Origin: Anthoceros angustus | Lineage: Eukaryota; Streptophyta; Anthocerotopsida; Anthocerotales; Anthocerotaceae | Assembly: GCA_010909165.1 (NCBI GenBank) | Contig: MU008177.1 | Location: 124,001 to 188,000, forward strand | Reading direction: 5' to 3' | DNA length: 64,000 nucleotides | Part shown: one piece after another, positions 48,808-60,400 of the stretch | Layout of the letters: every line of letters starts with the position of its first letter | Numbering within the stretch: the stretch's first letter is position 1 | Notes under the pieces: model-generated | What the model saw: the letters and a program-made list of their open reading frames with translations, nothing else | Told to the model about the DNA's origin: nothing | The model's database searches: none | Translations under genes and position numbers: made by a program

Positions 48808-51800
48808 ATGACAACAGAGTCCATGGGCTCCCGCAGCCCGAAACGGGGTGCTCCAGCTCCCCGTTCCCTCCTGGCGAGCCTGGCCATCCTCTGTGCTTTC
48901 TTCACCGCTGCCTCGGCCGTCATCGACCCGCAGGACCTGGCGACTCTCACACAGGTTGTAAAGGATCTCAATGTTCCGAATGTCACCCGGTGGGCGCCCG
49001 GTTCCGATCCCTGCACCACCTGGACCCACTACGCAACTTGTGATGCCACGCAGACGCGAGTCACGGGGCTTCTTCTCAACAGCTTGGGCCTGGCGGGTAT
49101 CGTGTCTCCGGCCCTGGGAAATCTCACCCGGCTCACCTCCATCAATTTGAGCAACAACCTTCTTCACGGGTCCATTCCGGAATCCATCGGATTGCTCACC
49201 AGTCTCAGCTTCTTGTCCTTGGGGCTTAACAACCTTACAGGGCCGATACCGGAGTCCATTGGGCAGATGACGGCATTGGTTAGCCTGTTTTTGGACAACA
49301 ACTTCCTGTCTGGGAGGATTCCAGCTTCCATTGGCAACTTGAGAACACTCACCGCATTGCACTTGTACTGCAACCATCTGGAGGGGGAGATACCACCCCA
49401 GCTTGGAGCTTTGTCACAGGTTACAGACTTCCAGCTGCATTCCAACAAGCTGACCGGCCAGATTCCGGCAGCTTTGGCCAATTTGACCAAGGTGATTGCC
49501 GTCAGGCTAAACAACAACCAGCTTTCAGGTACATCTAGCTATGACGAGGGCAGTGGGTCTACTGTCACAAATTTGAGCAAGTTCCCTCCAGAGCTGGAGT
49601 TCCATTTGTTGTCCAGATGCTTACTCAATCTCATGGATCCTGCTGATGACAGGCCCTCTCTACCTGCCGCTCTTGCAAGCTTGGGGCTCCACCATTAATG
49701 AGCTGCACCTTCACCGCAACTCGTTCTGGGGGAACATCCCGGCTCTGAACCAGACCAGCTTTCCCGTCTTGAAGAAACTCAACCTTGGCTTCAATAACCT
49801 CACCGGCCAGCTTCCAGTGTCCATAGGCTCTATGGCGTTACTCTCCTCCCTCTTTGTGGGCCACAATTTTCTGGAGGGCCTTGTCCCTGGAAGCTTCACG
49901 AATTTGCAGAACTTGCAATTTCTGGACCTGTCACACAATGCGCTGAATGGAAGCTTGCAGGGCCTTAAAGAATTGGGATTGCTGCAGGCACGACAGTTCG
50001 ACCTTACATTCAACAATTTCGATAAGACCGACTTCCCAAGCTTCCTTGTGCAGGAGAATAACACACTATTTAATTGCCTCGACTCAGCAGCTCCGCCACC
50101 ATCCGCAGCTGTTGCTTCGTCCTCTCACCTGGGGGAATTCTCTGGGGACTCAACCGCTGTGTCTCAACCCCTTCCTTCCCCCCCTCCAGGTTATTCAGTC
50201 TTGCAGTGTGTTCGCTACTTGCCGGGAGAAACCATGGGATTTGCGGTGAATGCAGGAGGCACCCAGCAGGTTATCAACACCGATCAGCAAGTGTTTAGCC
50301 CAGACGCTTCTCTCCTGTACAACATCACCACAGGGACCGAAGTTGAGAACTCCGTAGGACAGTGGGCGGTACAAATGTCAGGTGAACAAGGAGGAACATT
50401 TTCTACCACTGTGCAAGTGTCCCAGAATACCGACAGCGCAACGCTGTACCAGTCTATGCGCTGGTCTTCCCAGTACCTTGCCTACATTGGCAGGAACATG
50501 AGGAATGGCATCTTCCATGTCAAGCTCCACTTTGCAGAGATCGTTTTCAACTATCCTGGGTATCGGGTCTTTGATGTTGTGGTTCAAGGGGAGATGATCA
50601 ACGCATCACTGGACGTTGTTGCAGTTGCTGGTCCCCGAGCAGCCTATGTGATTGACTTGCACAACGTAAGTAATCTGCCAATTGATCTGCAAATCGAAAA
50701 ATGTTGCTTAGCTTTGTTTCTTGTCTCTGGCTGCTCGTCTGACATTGCGTTAATGAATCTGAACAGGTTTCAGTCGAGGATGGACTCCTCCGCATCGAGC
50801 TAATTCACGTATCTCCTATCAACCGCTATATCGACCCTAGCTTCGACGTGACGGACACAGGGCCGATGTTATCAGCTTTCAGCGTGCAGGCTGTTAGCCT
50901 AGATTTGACCCCATCTCCACCGATGGTTCCAGGTGGCCCGGGGATCCCAATCCCGCAGAATTCACCAGGAAAAGGGTCGTCAAAGAGCATCCCTTTGATC
51001 GTGCTGTCAGTTGTAGGTTCTCTTATGGTTGCAGTGGGCTGCACGCTCATTGCCTATTTCTGCTTCTTCAAAGGACGAAAAGACTCGGAACCACAACCCG
51101 TAGCAGCTGCTGCAAGTGCTCACAAAACAAGGCGCACAGCCGGGGGGAGTTCATCAGGAACACAGGTTGGATCGTAAGCCTTGATAACTTTCTTGCCTGA
51201 TTTGTGATGAGCTGCCCGCGCTGGTGTCGTTTGCTTGTGTCACATGGCGTCTCTAAGCTACAATTCATATCTTGAATATTAATCCATAGCATGAAATGAT
51301 CCCTAGCCATCCTACACCAAATCATTCCTTGTTAGATCTGTCGAGGACTTTTCGTCTAATCTTGCAGTCAAGTTGTGTCCTGACAACTGGTTGCCATTTC
51401 TACATCATATCACAGGTGTCTGCAGGAACCGGCAAGGTTCAGGACCTTAAAATCAGTATTCCAGAGGAAGGTAGGCCTGTAGAAACATCACACAAACCTT
51501 TGACACTGGCCACTGAAGTCCTGGCTTCTGAAGTCCTGGCTTCTCTTAGAGAAGCGTTGGCTCAGCAGCAAGAGCAGCTTGATGACCTGAGGCAAGAAAA
51601 TGCACTGCAAGCTGCTCAGATAACCTCTATGGAACGCACTATGTTTCGTTCCAGATCTAGAGGCCTCTCCAGATCTCTAGACGTCGATCCAGAAATTCGG
51701 CTTGAACCTAATTGACTTGTCTAGCATAGATTAATATACATTGACAGTGTGTCCTTTGCTGGGTGCACAACTTCGAGGGGGTCATTCTTATATTGCCGTC

Positions 51801-53474
51801 CCGATTATCTCTATGAGCATTTAGGAAATGAACTGAGTTTGTGATTTCTTCGCTCTGAATCACGCTCCGGCATCTTCGAGAATTCCAACTGTGAGAAGAA
51901 TCCTCTGACTTACAGAGTCGAGTGGAGAGTCTTGACTTGTGTGCAACCTAGCCTATTTGATTTAGTCCCAGCAGTTGTACATAGGTCTGCTTTACCCCAA
52001 CGGTGCATTACTCCTGATGTTTCTGTGCCAGGGATCCAGCACTCCCGATGCCCTGTCAGATATCGGCCCAACATTTTATACTTACAACGAGCTCTTCATT
52101 GCTTCAAACGGGTTTTCGGAAGCAAACGAGCTGGGACGTGGTGGGTTTGGGTCAGTCTACAAAGGGGTGTTTCCGGATGGATCGCTTGTGGCTATTAAAC
52201 AGCTGACAGTAGAGACTCAGCAGAGCAGAGAAGCTTTTCGAAAAGAGATTGCATTAATCTCCAGCGTTCAGCATCGGTAATGACCTAAACAACCTCCTTG
52301 TACAAGTCTGTTGATGCATGCCTACCACCAGGCTTTTAACCGTGTTACGACACTGTCACCTCTACTCCTGTTTATAGGAATCTGCTTGCCGTTAAGGGGT
52401 GCTGCCTCGAGTCTGAGCTTCCCCTTCTGGTTTGCGAGTATATGCCCAACGGCAGCCTGGACAAACTACTTCATGGACGACATTCCCGATCTCTGGACTG
52501 GCCGTCAAGACGAAATATTGCAGTCGGAGCGGCATGCGGACTAGCCTACCTCCATGATGAATCCAAGTACCGTATCATTCACTGTGACGTAAAACCTGCC
52601 AACATTCTGCTGGACAAGGACTTCAATGCCCGGATAGCAGATTTTGGTCTTGCAAGACTGTACGATGATAGCAACACCCATATCACCACCACTACGCTCC
52701 GGGGCACCAGGGGGTACCTTGCTCCAGGTAAAGCTTTTAACAGGCGTGCTGCTGCATACTCTGTAAACACACAGACTGTCCAGTTGAAATCCTTCTAACT
52801 TTCCGACATGACCAAAAGCAGAGTACGCCCTCCACCTCCAACTCTCAGAGAAGGCAGATGTATACTCCTTCGGCATCGTCCTTCTGGAGCTTGTGAGTGG
52901 AAGACGCCTTGTGGACCAGGACTTGCCCTCGGAGAAAGTCGTCCTGGTGGAGTGGGCTCAGCAACTGGGCCAAGAGGGCTCCTCCGCCCTGCGGCAACTG
53001 GTGGATCCAAGGCTCAGCCTCCAGTTCCCTGAAGAGAAGGAAGTACTCAACATGGCCACAATTGCAAACTGGTGCACCCAACCTGCACCCAGCTTGCGGC
53101 CCAAGATGCGGACTGTGTGGCTCATGCTCAACGGCACCATCGACATCCCAGAGCTCCCCAAGAACGGACAATCCAAAGGGGTAGCCGTCAAGCGCATACT
53201 GTCGGACAGCTCTGTCCTGCCCATACCGGATTTCGACCTTGGCAGCAGTACGGAGCTGCCTCAGGCCAGCTCCAACACCACTGCCTCCTCCTCCTCCTCC
53301 ACAACTCATACCACTGCCTCATCTTCCAGCTCCGGAGCAGCCTCCCAGTTTGTAGAACATCAGGAGACGCACCTTGCCAACCTCCTCTCCAGAGATGGTC
53401 TGGCATACTCATCTCGCCTGTCACATGCCCATCTTACATCCTACACTTCCCTACAGGCACATCGGGACAACTGA
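48808..53474 (+). CDS. LRR-malectin receptor-like kinase with non-RD catalytic loop
   Basis: Predicted plasma-membrane receptor kinase of about 1133 aa. Exons: 48808-49528, 49653-50665, 50767-51165, microexon 51416-51436, 52032-52276, 52378-52727 and 52822-53474. The 21 bp microexon could be skipped without changing frame. A signal peptide (to about 37) and the cap motif DPCTTWTHYATC precede about ten leucine-rich repeats of the NLxxLxxLxLxxNxLxGxIP type. A malectin-like domain follows at about 425-630 (VRYLPGETMGFAVNAGGTQQ, then IFHVKLHFAEIVFNYPGYRV). The membrane span is at about 653-678. The kinase has LGRGGFGSVYKG, VAIKQL, catalytic HCDVKPANILL with Cys in place of the usual Arg, DFGLARL, and GTRGYLAPG joined to EYA. 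The C-terminal tail is Ser/Thr-rich. A separate open frame after exon 3 could end the protein before the kinase. Confidence 0.9.
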
Positions 53475-53781
53475 CTCTGCGAGGCCAATGTTGCGTGGAA
53501 TTTCAAGAACGTGGGTCCGGCCGACCCCAACGTGGAAGGAAGTGATTCCGCTTGTAAACTACTCTCTGAGTTGTACAGAGGACGAGTTCAAATTCGAGTT
53601 CTGCGCCTGCTTATGGTGGTACTGACAGAAGACTTGGGTGACATCGTAGTTGCGAGGAAAGCGTCTAGAATTGTGGTGTCCGCGTGACTTGATCGGCCGT
53701 GCCTCTCCATACCGAGTGGCTACAGGAAGACCCACCATCGGGGATTGGCATCTCGCTCTAACCTCCAATTGCTGGAAAAAG

Positions 53782-55247
53782 ATGCTTCCTTTACTTGGCC
53801 TGGTGTTGTTCTTGGTGCTGCTGGTGTTTGGCGTGAGGAGATGGCGCGGCCCAGCTCAGCGTGGTCCTGTTGACGTCCCTGACTCTGACGAGGTATGTGT
53901 GATTGGAGATGGGGGAGAATTATGACGTGGGATTTTCGTGTAGCAAGGTGGTGACTGTTTGCGGGATGCGCAGGATGTGGGGAGGAGGGAGGCCGCTCCC
54001 AGTACTGCTGTTGCACGGGGGGCAGCAGGCAGGGGCACGCAGCGGATGCGAAGGAGACCAGGAGCGGCAGCAGCAGCAGCAGCAGCCGCGGCTTCTACTT
54101 CTGGTGCAGATGCTGCTCTCCTGCCGAGAACATGTTGTGGAGCTGTTTGTGTGTGTAGTCTACCCTAGAGCCGTTCGTCTGCTTGCAGGTGAAGCAAATG
54201 GAGACGCTGACGAAGAGGAAGAGCAGGAGCAAGGGGAAGGTGGATATTACGTGGCGAAAAGCGCTAGGAAGAAGGATGCGAAGAAGCAAGAAAACGCGGC
54301 TAGGAGGCAGGTGAGGATTTTGTTGTATGAGAGCATGGCATCCGGGCATGGGGTCCAGAATTTGCCTGCAGTCATTGTTAGGATACTGAGCTCTGTTTCC
54401 AGGCAGAGGCTTTGGCTAGAGAGAGCAGGCAGGAGAAAGCAGACCACTATGCAGAGATGCGACGAAAAAAGGATATGGAGAGGGAAGCCGAGGAGCTGCG
54501 TAAGGTATGGATACTTGCGCTATTGCAAGATGGTGCTTGCAATGCAGTTCTGCGTTTGTTGCTCACCAAGCGTGTGAAACAGGAAGAAGCGGCTCGACTG
54601 CAGAAGGAAAAAGACGAAGCAGCAGCCAATGAGGAGTTTGAGAAGTGGAAGGGAGCGTTTTCTGTAGAAAATGAAGGTACCCTAGCAGCGGAAGAAGCTG
54701 AGACACAAGGTCTTTTAAACGATTTTGTGGAGTTCATCAAGGTATGGAAATGCCGTCATGCCCTGATGACTTGTAAACCATGGCCAGCACAAGTTGCCTT
54801 GTGAGCTGACCTGTTGCCTGCATCCATACAGGAGCACAAATGTGTCGGCATAGAAGACTTAGCTGGAGAGTTTAAGATGAAGTCCCAGGATTGCATCAAC
54901 CGCATCCAAGAACTAGAGCAAATGGGTGAGTATTTATTTTGTTGCCCAAAGTTTCAAAGAATGTGAAATGACAATGCCCACACAGATATGAGCACTGACA
55001 GTTGCTCTTTCACTTCACAGGGAGACTATCAGGAGTGATGGATGACAGAGGAAAATTCATTTACATCTCTCCGGAGGAGATGCAAGCTGTTGCTGACTAC
55101 ATCAAGAGAATGGGAAGAGTGAGCATAGCCCATCTTGCACGCAAGTCCAACGAATTCATCGATTTACAGCCCAAGGCTCCTACTGCTCCTACCACAGACA
55201 CGGAAACAAGTGAATTGAAAACCGTTGTCAGTTCTCCGGTTTCTTGA
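53782..55247 (+). CDS. DDRGK1: DDRGK domain-containing protein 1 (UFBP1), UFMylation adaptor
   Basis: ER-membrane adaptor of the UFM1 ligase complex with UFL1, linked to ER-phagy and ribosome quality control. Seven exons, 324 aa: 53782-53892, 53974-54133, 54189-54310, 54403-54504, 54583-54741, 54832-54925 and 55021-55247. The exon 2 end is the least certain. An N-terminal membrane anchor, [18 protein letters not shown], is followed by RMRRRP and an Ala-rich stretch, an acidic [11 protein letters not shown], and a long charged helix ([17 protein letters not shown]). The C-terminal PCI-like domain has FVEFIK joined to [14 protein letters not shown]. The name-giving motif is in [20 protein letters not shown]. 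All expected parts are present. Confidence 0.92.
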
Positions 55248-56359
55248 GCATTCCTGGAAGCTGTCTCAGAGAAACAAGCCAAACTTGGAGCCTCGGAATT
55301 TGTTGAGACACCGGGAGACTGAACAAGAACCTTTTGACAGTTATGTATCATCAAGAGAAATTACTCTCAAACGAATACCGAACAAGAAACGTGTTTTAAC
55401 AAATAGGGCTCAAGCATTTGAGTCACCAAAAAGCAGGCCTCAAAGCCATCGGAGCCTGGAGGCATCAAATTGCAAGCCTAAAAACTTTCTAATTCCTGAC
55501 GGATGTAATGAGGCATCAAGAGCCATTACTCTCTAACTAATCTCGGCTCCAAAGAAAGTCTCCAAGAGCAAGATTTCTAGGAGGAGAGATTTATCGCCAT
55601 CTCTGTAATGATCTAGCCTAGTAATTTTGATTCGGAAGCAGCTTTGAAACCAGCCAACTCTGTAAAGGTCTAGCCTAGAAATATTTGATTTGGAAGCTCC
55701 TTTCTGGTTACAGCTTCCGATTTGGAAGCAGCAGCTTCCGACATGGAAGCAGCGGGTGCGCATAGCTTGTCTGGGCAGAAAACCTTGGGAAGAAAGTGAG
55801 AATCATTCGGTCTGCTCCAGTAGCGTTTATTTAGGGTTTGGCTGCTTTGGTCAGGACTGTCATCAGAGAATCGCTGCTTTGGGCCGGGTGTTCAAACGTT
55901 TAGGGTCAGGAAGTGTCTTAATTTGGTGGTCCGGCAAGAGCGGATACCGGATACAGGTTGGTTTAAATGCTTTGGTTGGCGGTGTTGTGTCAAGCATGCA
56001 CTCAACTCAACAAGGCTGTGTACCTAGGGAGGAGGTAGTGTGCGGTCCCGTGGTAATGACAGCCACTTTGCGCTTGCGCGAGCGTAATTGTGGCTCAGCT
56101 GGTGGTGCTCGGTCCGCTTTGAGGGTTTGTAATCAGCTCCTTTTGAACGTGGGCTGAATTGGTGCTGGCAGGTGCGGGCACAGCTGCGGGAGCACGGGAA
56201 GGGGATGGTAGGACCGGCGCAGGGCTGGCTGTGGTGAGGCGAGGCGAGGCGAGGCGAGGCGAGGGGAATTGAGCGCTCGCGGGGCCGCGCGGGCGAGCCA
56301 GGGCAGTCACTGCCTGCAAGATTAGATTGTGGTGCAGGGCTCGGGGCCGGGAAGCAAGC
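55248..56359. other. Intergenic region with (GAGGC)n microsatellite
   Basis: No gene is supported. Around 55630-55760 there are scattered repeats of GGAAGCAGC and GGAAGCTCC type. A pentanucleotide run of GAGGC lies at about 56235-56264, in the probable 5' UTR or promoter of the UBX gene. Confidence 0.5.
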
Positions 56360-57880
56360 ATGGCGGATCACGAAGCAGACGCCGACACCAAGCTGGCGCA
56401 CTTCCAGGATGTCACGGGCGTGGACGACATTGCTCTCTCGCTGCATATTCTGGAGGCGCATAACTGGGACCTGCATGCGGCTGTGTCCACCATGATGATC
56501 GACAACGTTCCCAGCGAGGTCAACCAGCGGGTGGCCTCGCCGGGGCCTGCCCTGGCCGGGGACATGGACTGGGATCACAACAATTGGCCTTCCGTGGGGG
56601 ATATGGAGAGTGACGCCGGGTTTGCGCCCTCGAATGGCAGCGATGATGTGGATGCTGTTGCGCTGGCGGCCCAGCCGCTGCAGAGAGTGCACTCCGGGTC
56701 TCTGCCGTTTGCTGCGGGGTTGGGGCATTCGAGACTCAGCTCCGCGCACTATGAGGGACTGGTGCCTGGTGAATTGGTAAGGGTTGGCCCCCGGGGAGTG
56801 GTGTGAGGTCTGGCAAGTTTTTGTTCGCTGGTGGGAGGTGTTGTTGTGCATGCTGGGTGGCCGTGGAGTTTTGTGTGTGTTGTGCTGCTTTTTGGTGAAG
56901 CTTTTGCATGGCGGAGTGGTGGTTTGTGGTTTTGATGTGGATCTACGGGTTTGGCTCATGGTGGCAGATTGAGGGACCAGGGACACCTGACGAGCTGGCT
57001 GGGGTACTGCGGGGATTCGTAGATGATCAAAGTGCTCTTCTCGCAGCAAGAGTAGAGGAGGAGGAAAGGCGGGTTAATAGACGCTTGAGGGAGAAGCAAG
57101 ATGCTGCTTTCCAGGCTGCTCTGCAAGAAGACCAGGTAGGTTATACCCAATTTCGATGCTTTATTGTTGGTTTATACAGGAGACAAAGGGGGTCACTCGT
57201 TGTGATCAATGAGTATTTTTGCTATTTTCTGTGGAGCAATTTTTTCTGTTGCTGATGAGCCGTGCTGTTGGGGGCACAGGAGAGGGAGCGAAGATTGCAG
57301 GAGGGAGTACACCTTGCTGCCAAAGCAGCAGCCGAGCAGGAAAGGAAGCGGAAGGAGGAAGAGGAAGCTGCAGCTCAGGCAGCAGCAGAAGCAGCTGAGA
57401 GAGAAGCCGCTCTGGAGAGGCGCAGGAAGGAAAAGGCTGCAGCTTTAGGTGCCGAGCCAGAGAAAGGCCCAGAGGTTACGCAGGTACTCAAACAACTTCA
57501 GTTCAGATGTGTAGGATGTGATGACGACTTCCCAGATGCCATGCCAGCCGTCCTGTCAGCTTGGGTTTACATTTGTGACCTCTCTGTGGGCTCTCAGCTT
57601 GGGTCTACATTTGTGACTTACTCTCTGTGGGATCTCTTGTTTGCAGGTTGTTGTCCGTCTGCCTAATGGTGAGAGAAAGGAAAGAAGATTCCATAACTCC
57701 ACTACAGTGCGCTCGCTGTATGATTTTGTGGACTCTGTAGGAAGCTTTCACGCCTCTAAGTACAGCTTGATCACAAACTTCCCCAGAAAAGTGTACGGCC
57801 CGGATATGTTGCAGGTGTCTTTGAAGGATGCTGCTCTCCACCCGCATGCAAATCTGTTCGTGCTGGTGGAAGAGAGCTAG
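56360..57880 (+). CDS. UBA-UBX domain protein (PUX8/SAY1-like CDC48 adaptor)
   Basis: Adaptor that links ubiquitinated clients to the CDC48/p97 ATPase. Four exons, 340 aa: 56360-56776, 56968-57135, 57280-57483 and 57647-57880, all phase 0. The UBA-like domain (about 10-50) reads LAHFQDVTGVDDIALSLHIL then NWDLHAAVSTMM. A disordered acidic linker carries WDHNNWPSVGDMESD. The middle is a long charged coiled coil (EEERRVNRRLREKQDAAFQA, then ERKRKEEEEAAAQAA). The C-terminal UBX domain begins VVVRLPNGERKERRFHN and contains NFPRKVYG, an FPR-type loop that contacts CDC48. Only the tail of the thioredoxin-like UAS domain found in FAF-type proteins is visible. Intron 3 contains a doubled unit near 57556-57630 (core CAGCTTGGGT then TACATTTGTGAC). 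Confidence 0.88.
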
Positions 57881-59309
57881 GGTTTTTGGCCATGGGTATT
57901 AGTTTGTGATATATAAGCAATTGAAAGGAAAGTTTCTCAGTTTCCATCACCTGAGAACGAGGCTTGTCGAAATGAAGGGGTCCGCGGCCCTGGGAGCGTC
58001 CAGAAAATCGAGTTGGGGTGGAATTGCTCTTTAGGTTAGACCGAAGTTAGACGAGTACCTACCTAGTTTCAGGGTCAAATTTTGTAGCATCGAACTATTG
58101 GCATTAAGCTGTTGGATCTTGTGGACAGTAGGGCATGGCACCTTCACATATCATACACGGCTTTCGGAAGTCACTTGATTATTCTGCTGGGTCATGGCTG
58201 CAAAGTATAAACTTATTGCAGTCGCTTCACGCCCAGCTGTCTCAGGTTGAAGTTTTTCTGTAGTCACGGTAGGGAATCTCAGGTTTAAGCTTTGGAGTAT
58301 TCTCACAATTAAACCGCTTCCGAGGTTGTCCACCACAGAGCTAAACACCTCCGTGTTAAGCCGCTTCGCAAATGCAGCACGAGGACAATCAGGACATGAC
58401 AGTATCACTGGATTAGCGCGCGATGCTGAGTGAAATGGATCTTCTAGGCAGGCACATGCACTCACACATTGTTAGGAGAGGACTGGTGAACAACACACGA
58501 GCGAGCAGGCACATAACACATAACTGGTAAGAGGACACATGACACATAACTGGTAAGAGGACACATAACACAATGCTACTTAACACACTGGTTGGCCCAC
58601 TGGTGGACAATGCATGTTTACAAAATGTGGTGAATTGGAAGGGGCATGCCGGGATTTTGACAGCTTGGCCATAACAAAATGTGGAAGCTGGAACTGTCGC
58701 TGCAGTGAAGGAACAGCTGCTGAATAGTCCCAAGCAGGAGCCGCCGGCACTTTCTTGCAGTGTCCGCAACGCTGGGGACCGCAATCTTTGCCTGGCTCCT
58801 ACAAGAACGTACTTGGAAGACTCTTCTTAGCTTTCAAGTACCTTTCCTCGTGTTATGCACAGGGATTGTTGAATCACTGGCCTTCACTAAACTTGCACAC
58901 ACACGTCTGCAGGACACCGCTGCGGCTACTATGACCCAACATGTGGCGATGTATTTTGGTCCCGGTGACACAGGACCGCTCTCCTTCTGTGGACGAGTAT
59001 GTGGACAAGCACTAGTGCCTTTGAGTTAGGCAGGCAGCTTCACTCACAAATTGACAAAGGACTAATACATGGCATTCTAAGTAGCCACCTGCCTGGTGAA
59101 CATGTATGCAAACTGTATTGAACTGAAAGCTGCCTGGACGCCAGAGCCAGCATCTGTCCAAACTGTGCCCTCAGCATAATCCGCAAACACCACTGATCCA
59201 CTTGTGAGCGTGCTGCTACTTAATTGGGCTCCCTGGCACTGGAGACGGGGGAAGCAGCTTCCTGTTCAGGACATCTAGCTGAGGTGAGTCCACAAGGCCC
59301 GTCCTAGCC

Positions 59310-59505
59310 TGCTAGCCTGTTCTAGCACACAATGCTTCTGCATGGCCTCTTCTAGTAAACAATGCTGAGCAAAGTATGGCCTGCGTGGTCTGTTCCAGCA
59401 TAAAACGCTGAGCAAAGTCTGCCCTGCACGGTCTATAATTCCAGCATTGTCATTGCCTGTTCCAGCACACCATGCTGAGCAAATTCTGCCCTGCATGACC
59501 TGTTC
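59310..59505. repeat. Imperfect minisatellite, about 60 bp unit
   Basis: Roughly four diverged units share a pattern of GTTCCAGCA or GTTCTAGCA, then AATGCTGAGCAAA, TCTGCCCTGCA and a CTGTTC ending. Copies differ by substitutions and short indels. Confidence 0.6.
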
Positions 59506-60027
59506 AACACTGTGGTACCATTAAATGCTATGCAAACCCCTGGCATGCGCTTGAACAACATTGCACTTCGGAAACTACATACATTTGCATGCCCGGCTCC
59601 GACTCTCGGATTTTTTTGTCAGATCAGCGGTACATTACAAAATGTCTATTTTGCGTTTTCTTATATGTTTGTTTATGTAATCAAATTATCAAAGCGTGAA
59701 TGGACAATGTGAAACCCAATGAGCATGATTATGGTATGACTACTTTTCTAGTACAAGGTTTGAGTTACGCACTAAAATTGAAATTATTATTTTTTAAAGA
59801 AAAAACTTATTATCTATAATATAACTTCTCATTCACATATGTTTTATTGTGCATATTAGATCGTATGATGATAAACAGATCATTGAATTTGTTATTTTCT
59901 CCCAATACATCGTTTATTACAGTGATCTCGAGTTCAAATAACATTTATTAGCAGAGTTCATTATGATGATGTCAAGTTCAAATGACATTATTAGCAGAGT
60001 TTATGAGGGTGATGTCAAGTTCAAATG

Positions 60028-60160
60028 ATATTTATTAAAAGCTGTACAGGGTTCTAAATAATTTCCACTAAGAGAATCTCTTGCTGCATTAATGACATTT
60101 ATTAAAAGCTGTAGAGGGTTCTAAATAATTTCCACTAAGAAAATCTCTAGCTGCATTACG
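60028..60160. repeat. Tandem pair, about 66 bp unit
   Basis: Two adjacent copies each contain ATTTATTAAAAGCTGTA, GGGTTCTAAATAATTTCCAC and TCTAGCTGCATTA or TCTTGCTGCATTA. They differ at only a few positions. Confidence 0.85.
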
Positions 60161-60400
60161 AAACATAGTCGTTGACGTTATCTGCACCGTTGTCTGCGAG
60201 TTTATATAACATCCCGCTAAATTGTATAAGCAAGTATCTTCCTCTTCTGATAATGTAAAATACATAAATTAATAATCTATTTTGAAATTCCAAAGCGAAT
60301 ACAATCAAATGAATGTGTTTCTACTAGTTCTTAATGACACAAATAATATTTTTTCATGGAATATGAAAGCAAAACAAATTTATCAAAAAAATGTACGTAC

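Larger units (their letters stand above)
57881..60400. other. Gene-free region with minisatellites and the start of an AT-rich island
   Basis: No gene is supported. There is a doubled ACACATAACTGGTAAGAGGA unit at about 58513-58565. An imperfect array of about four roughly 60 bp units lies at about 59310-59505. From about 59700 the base composition turns strongly AT-rich. At about 59930-60030 a GTTCAAAT-centred unit is repeated about three times, and a 66 bp tandem pair follows at about 60028-60160. No last exon for the GDSL gene could be found here. Confidence 0.5.

Noticed and set aside
51437-52031. Treating the whole 51416-51715 frame as a constitutive exon
   Set aside because: It ends in a stop before the kinase; the kinase exon at 52032 joins in phase only if the frame is left at 51436 or skipped.
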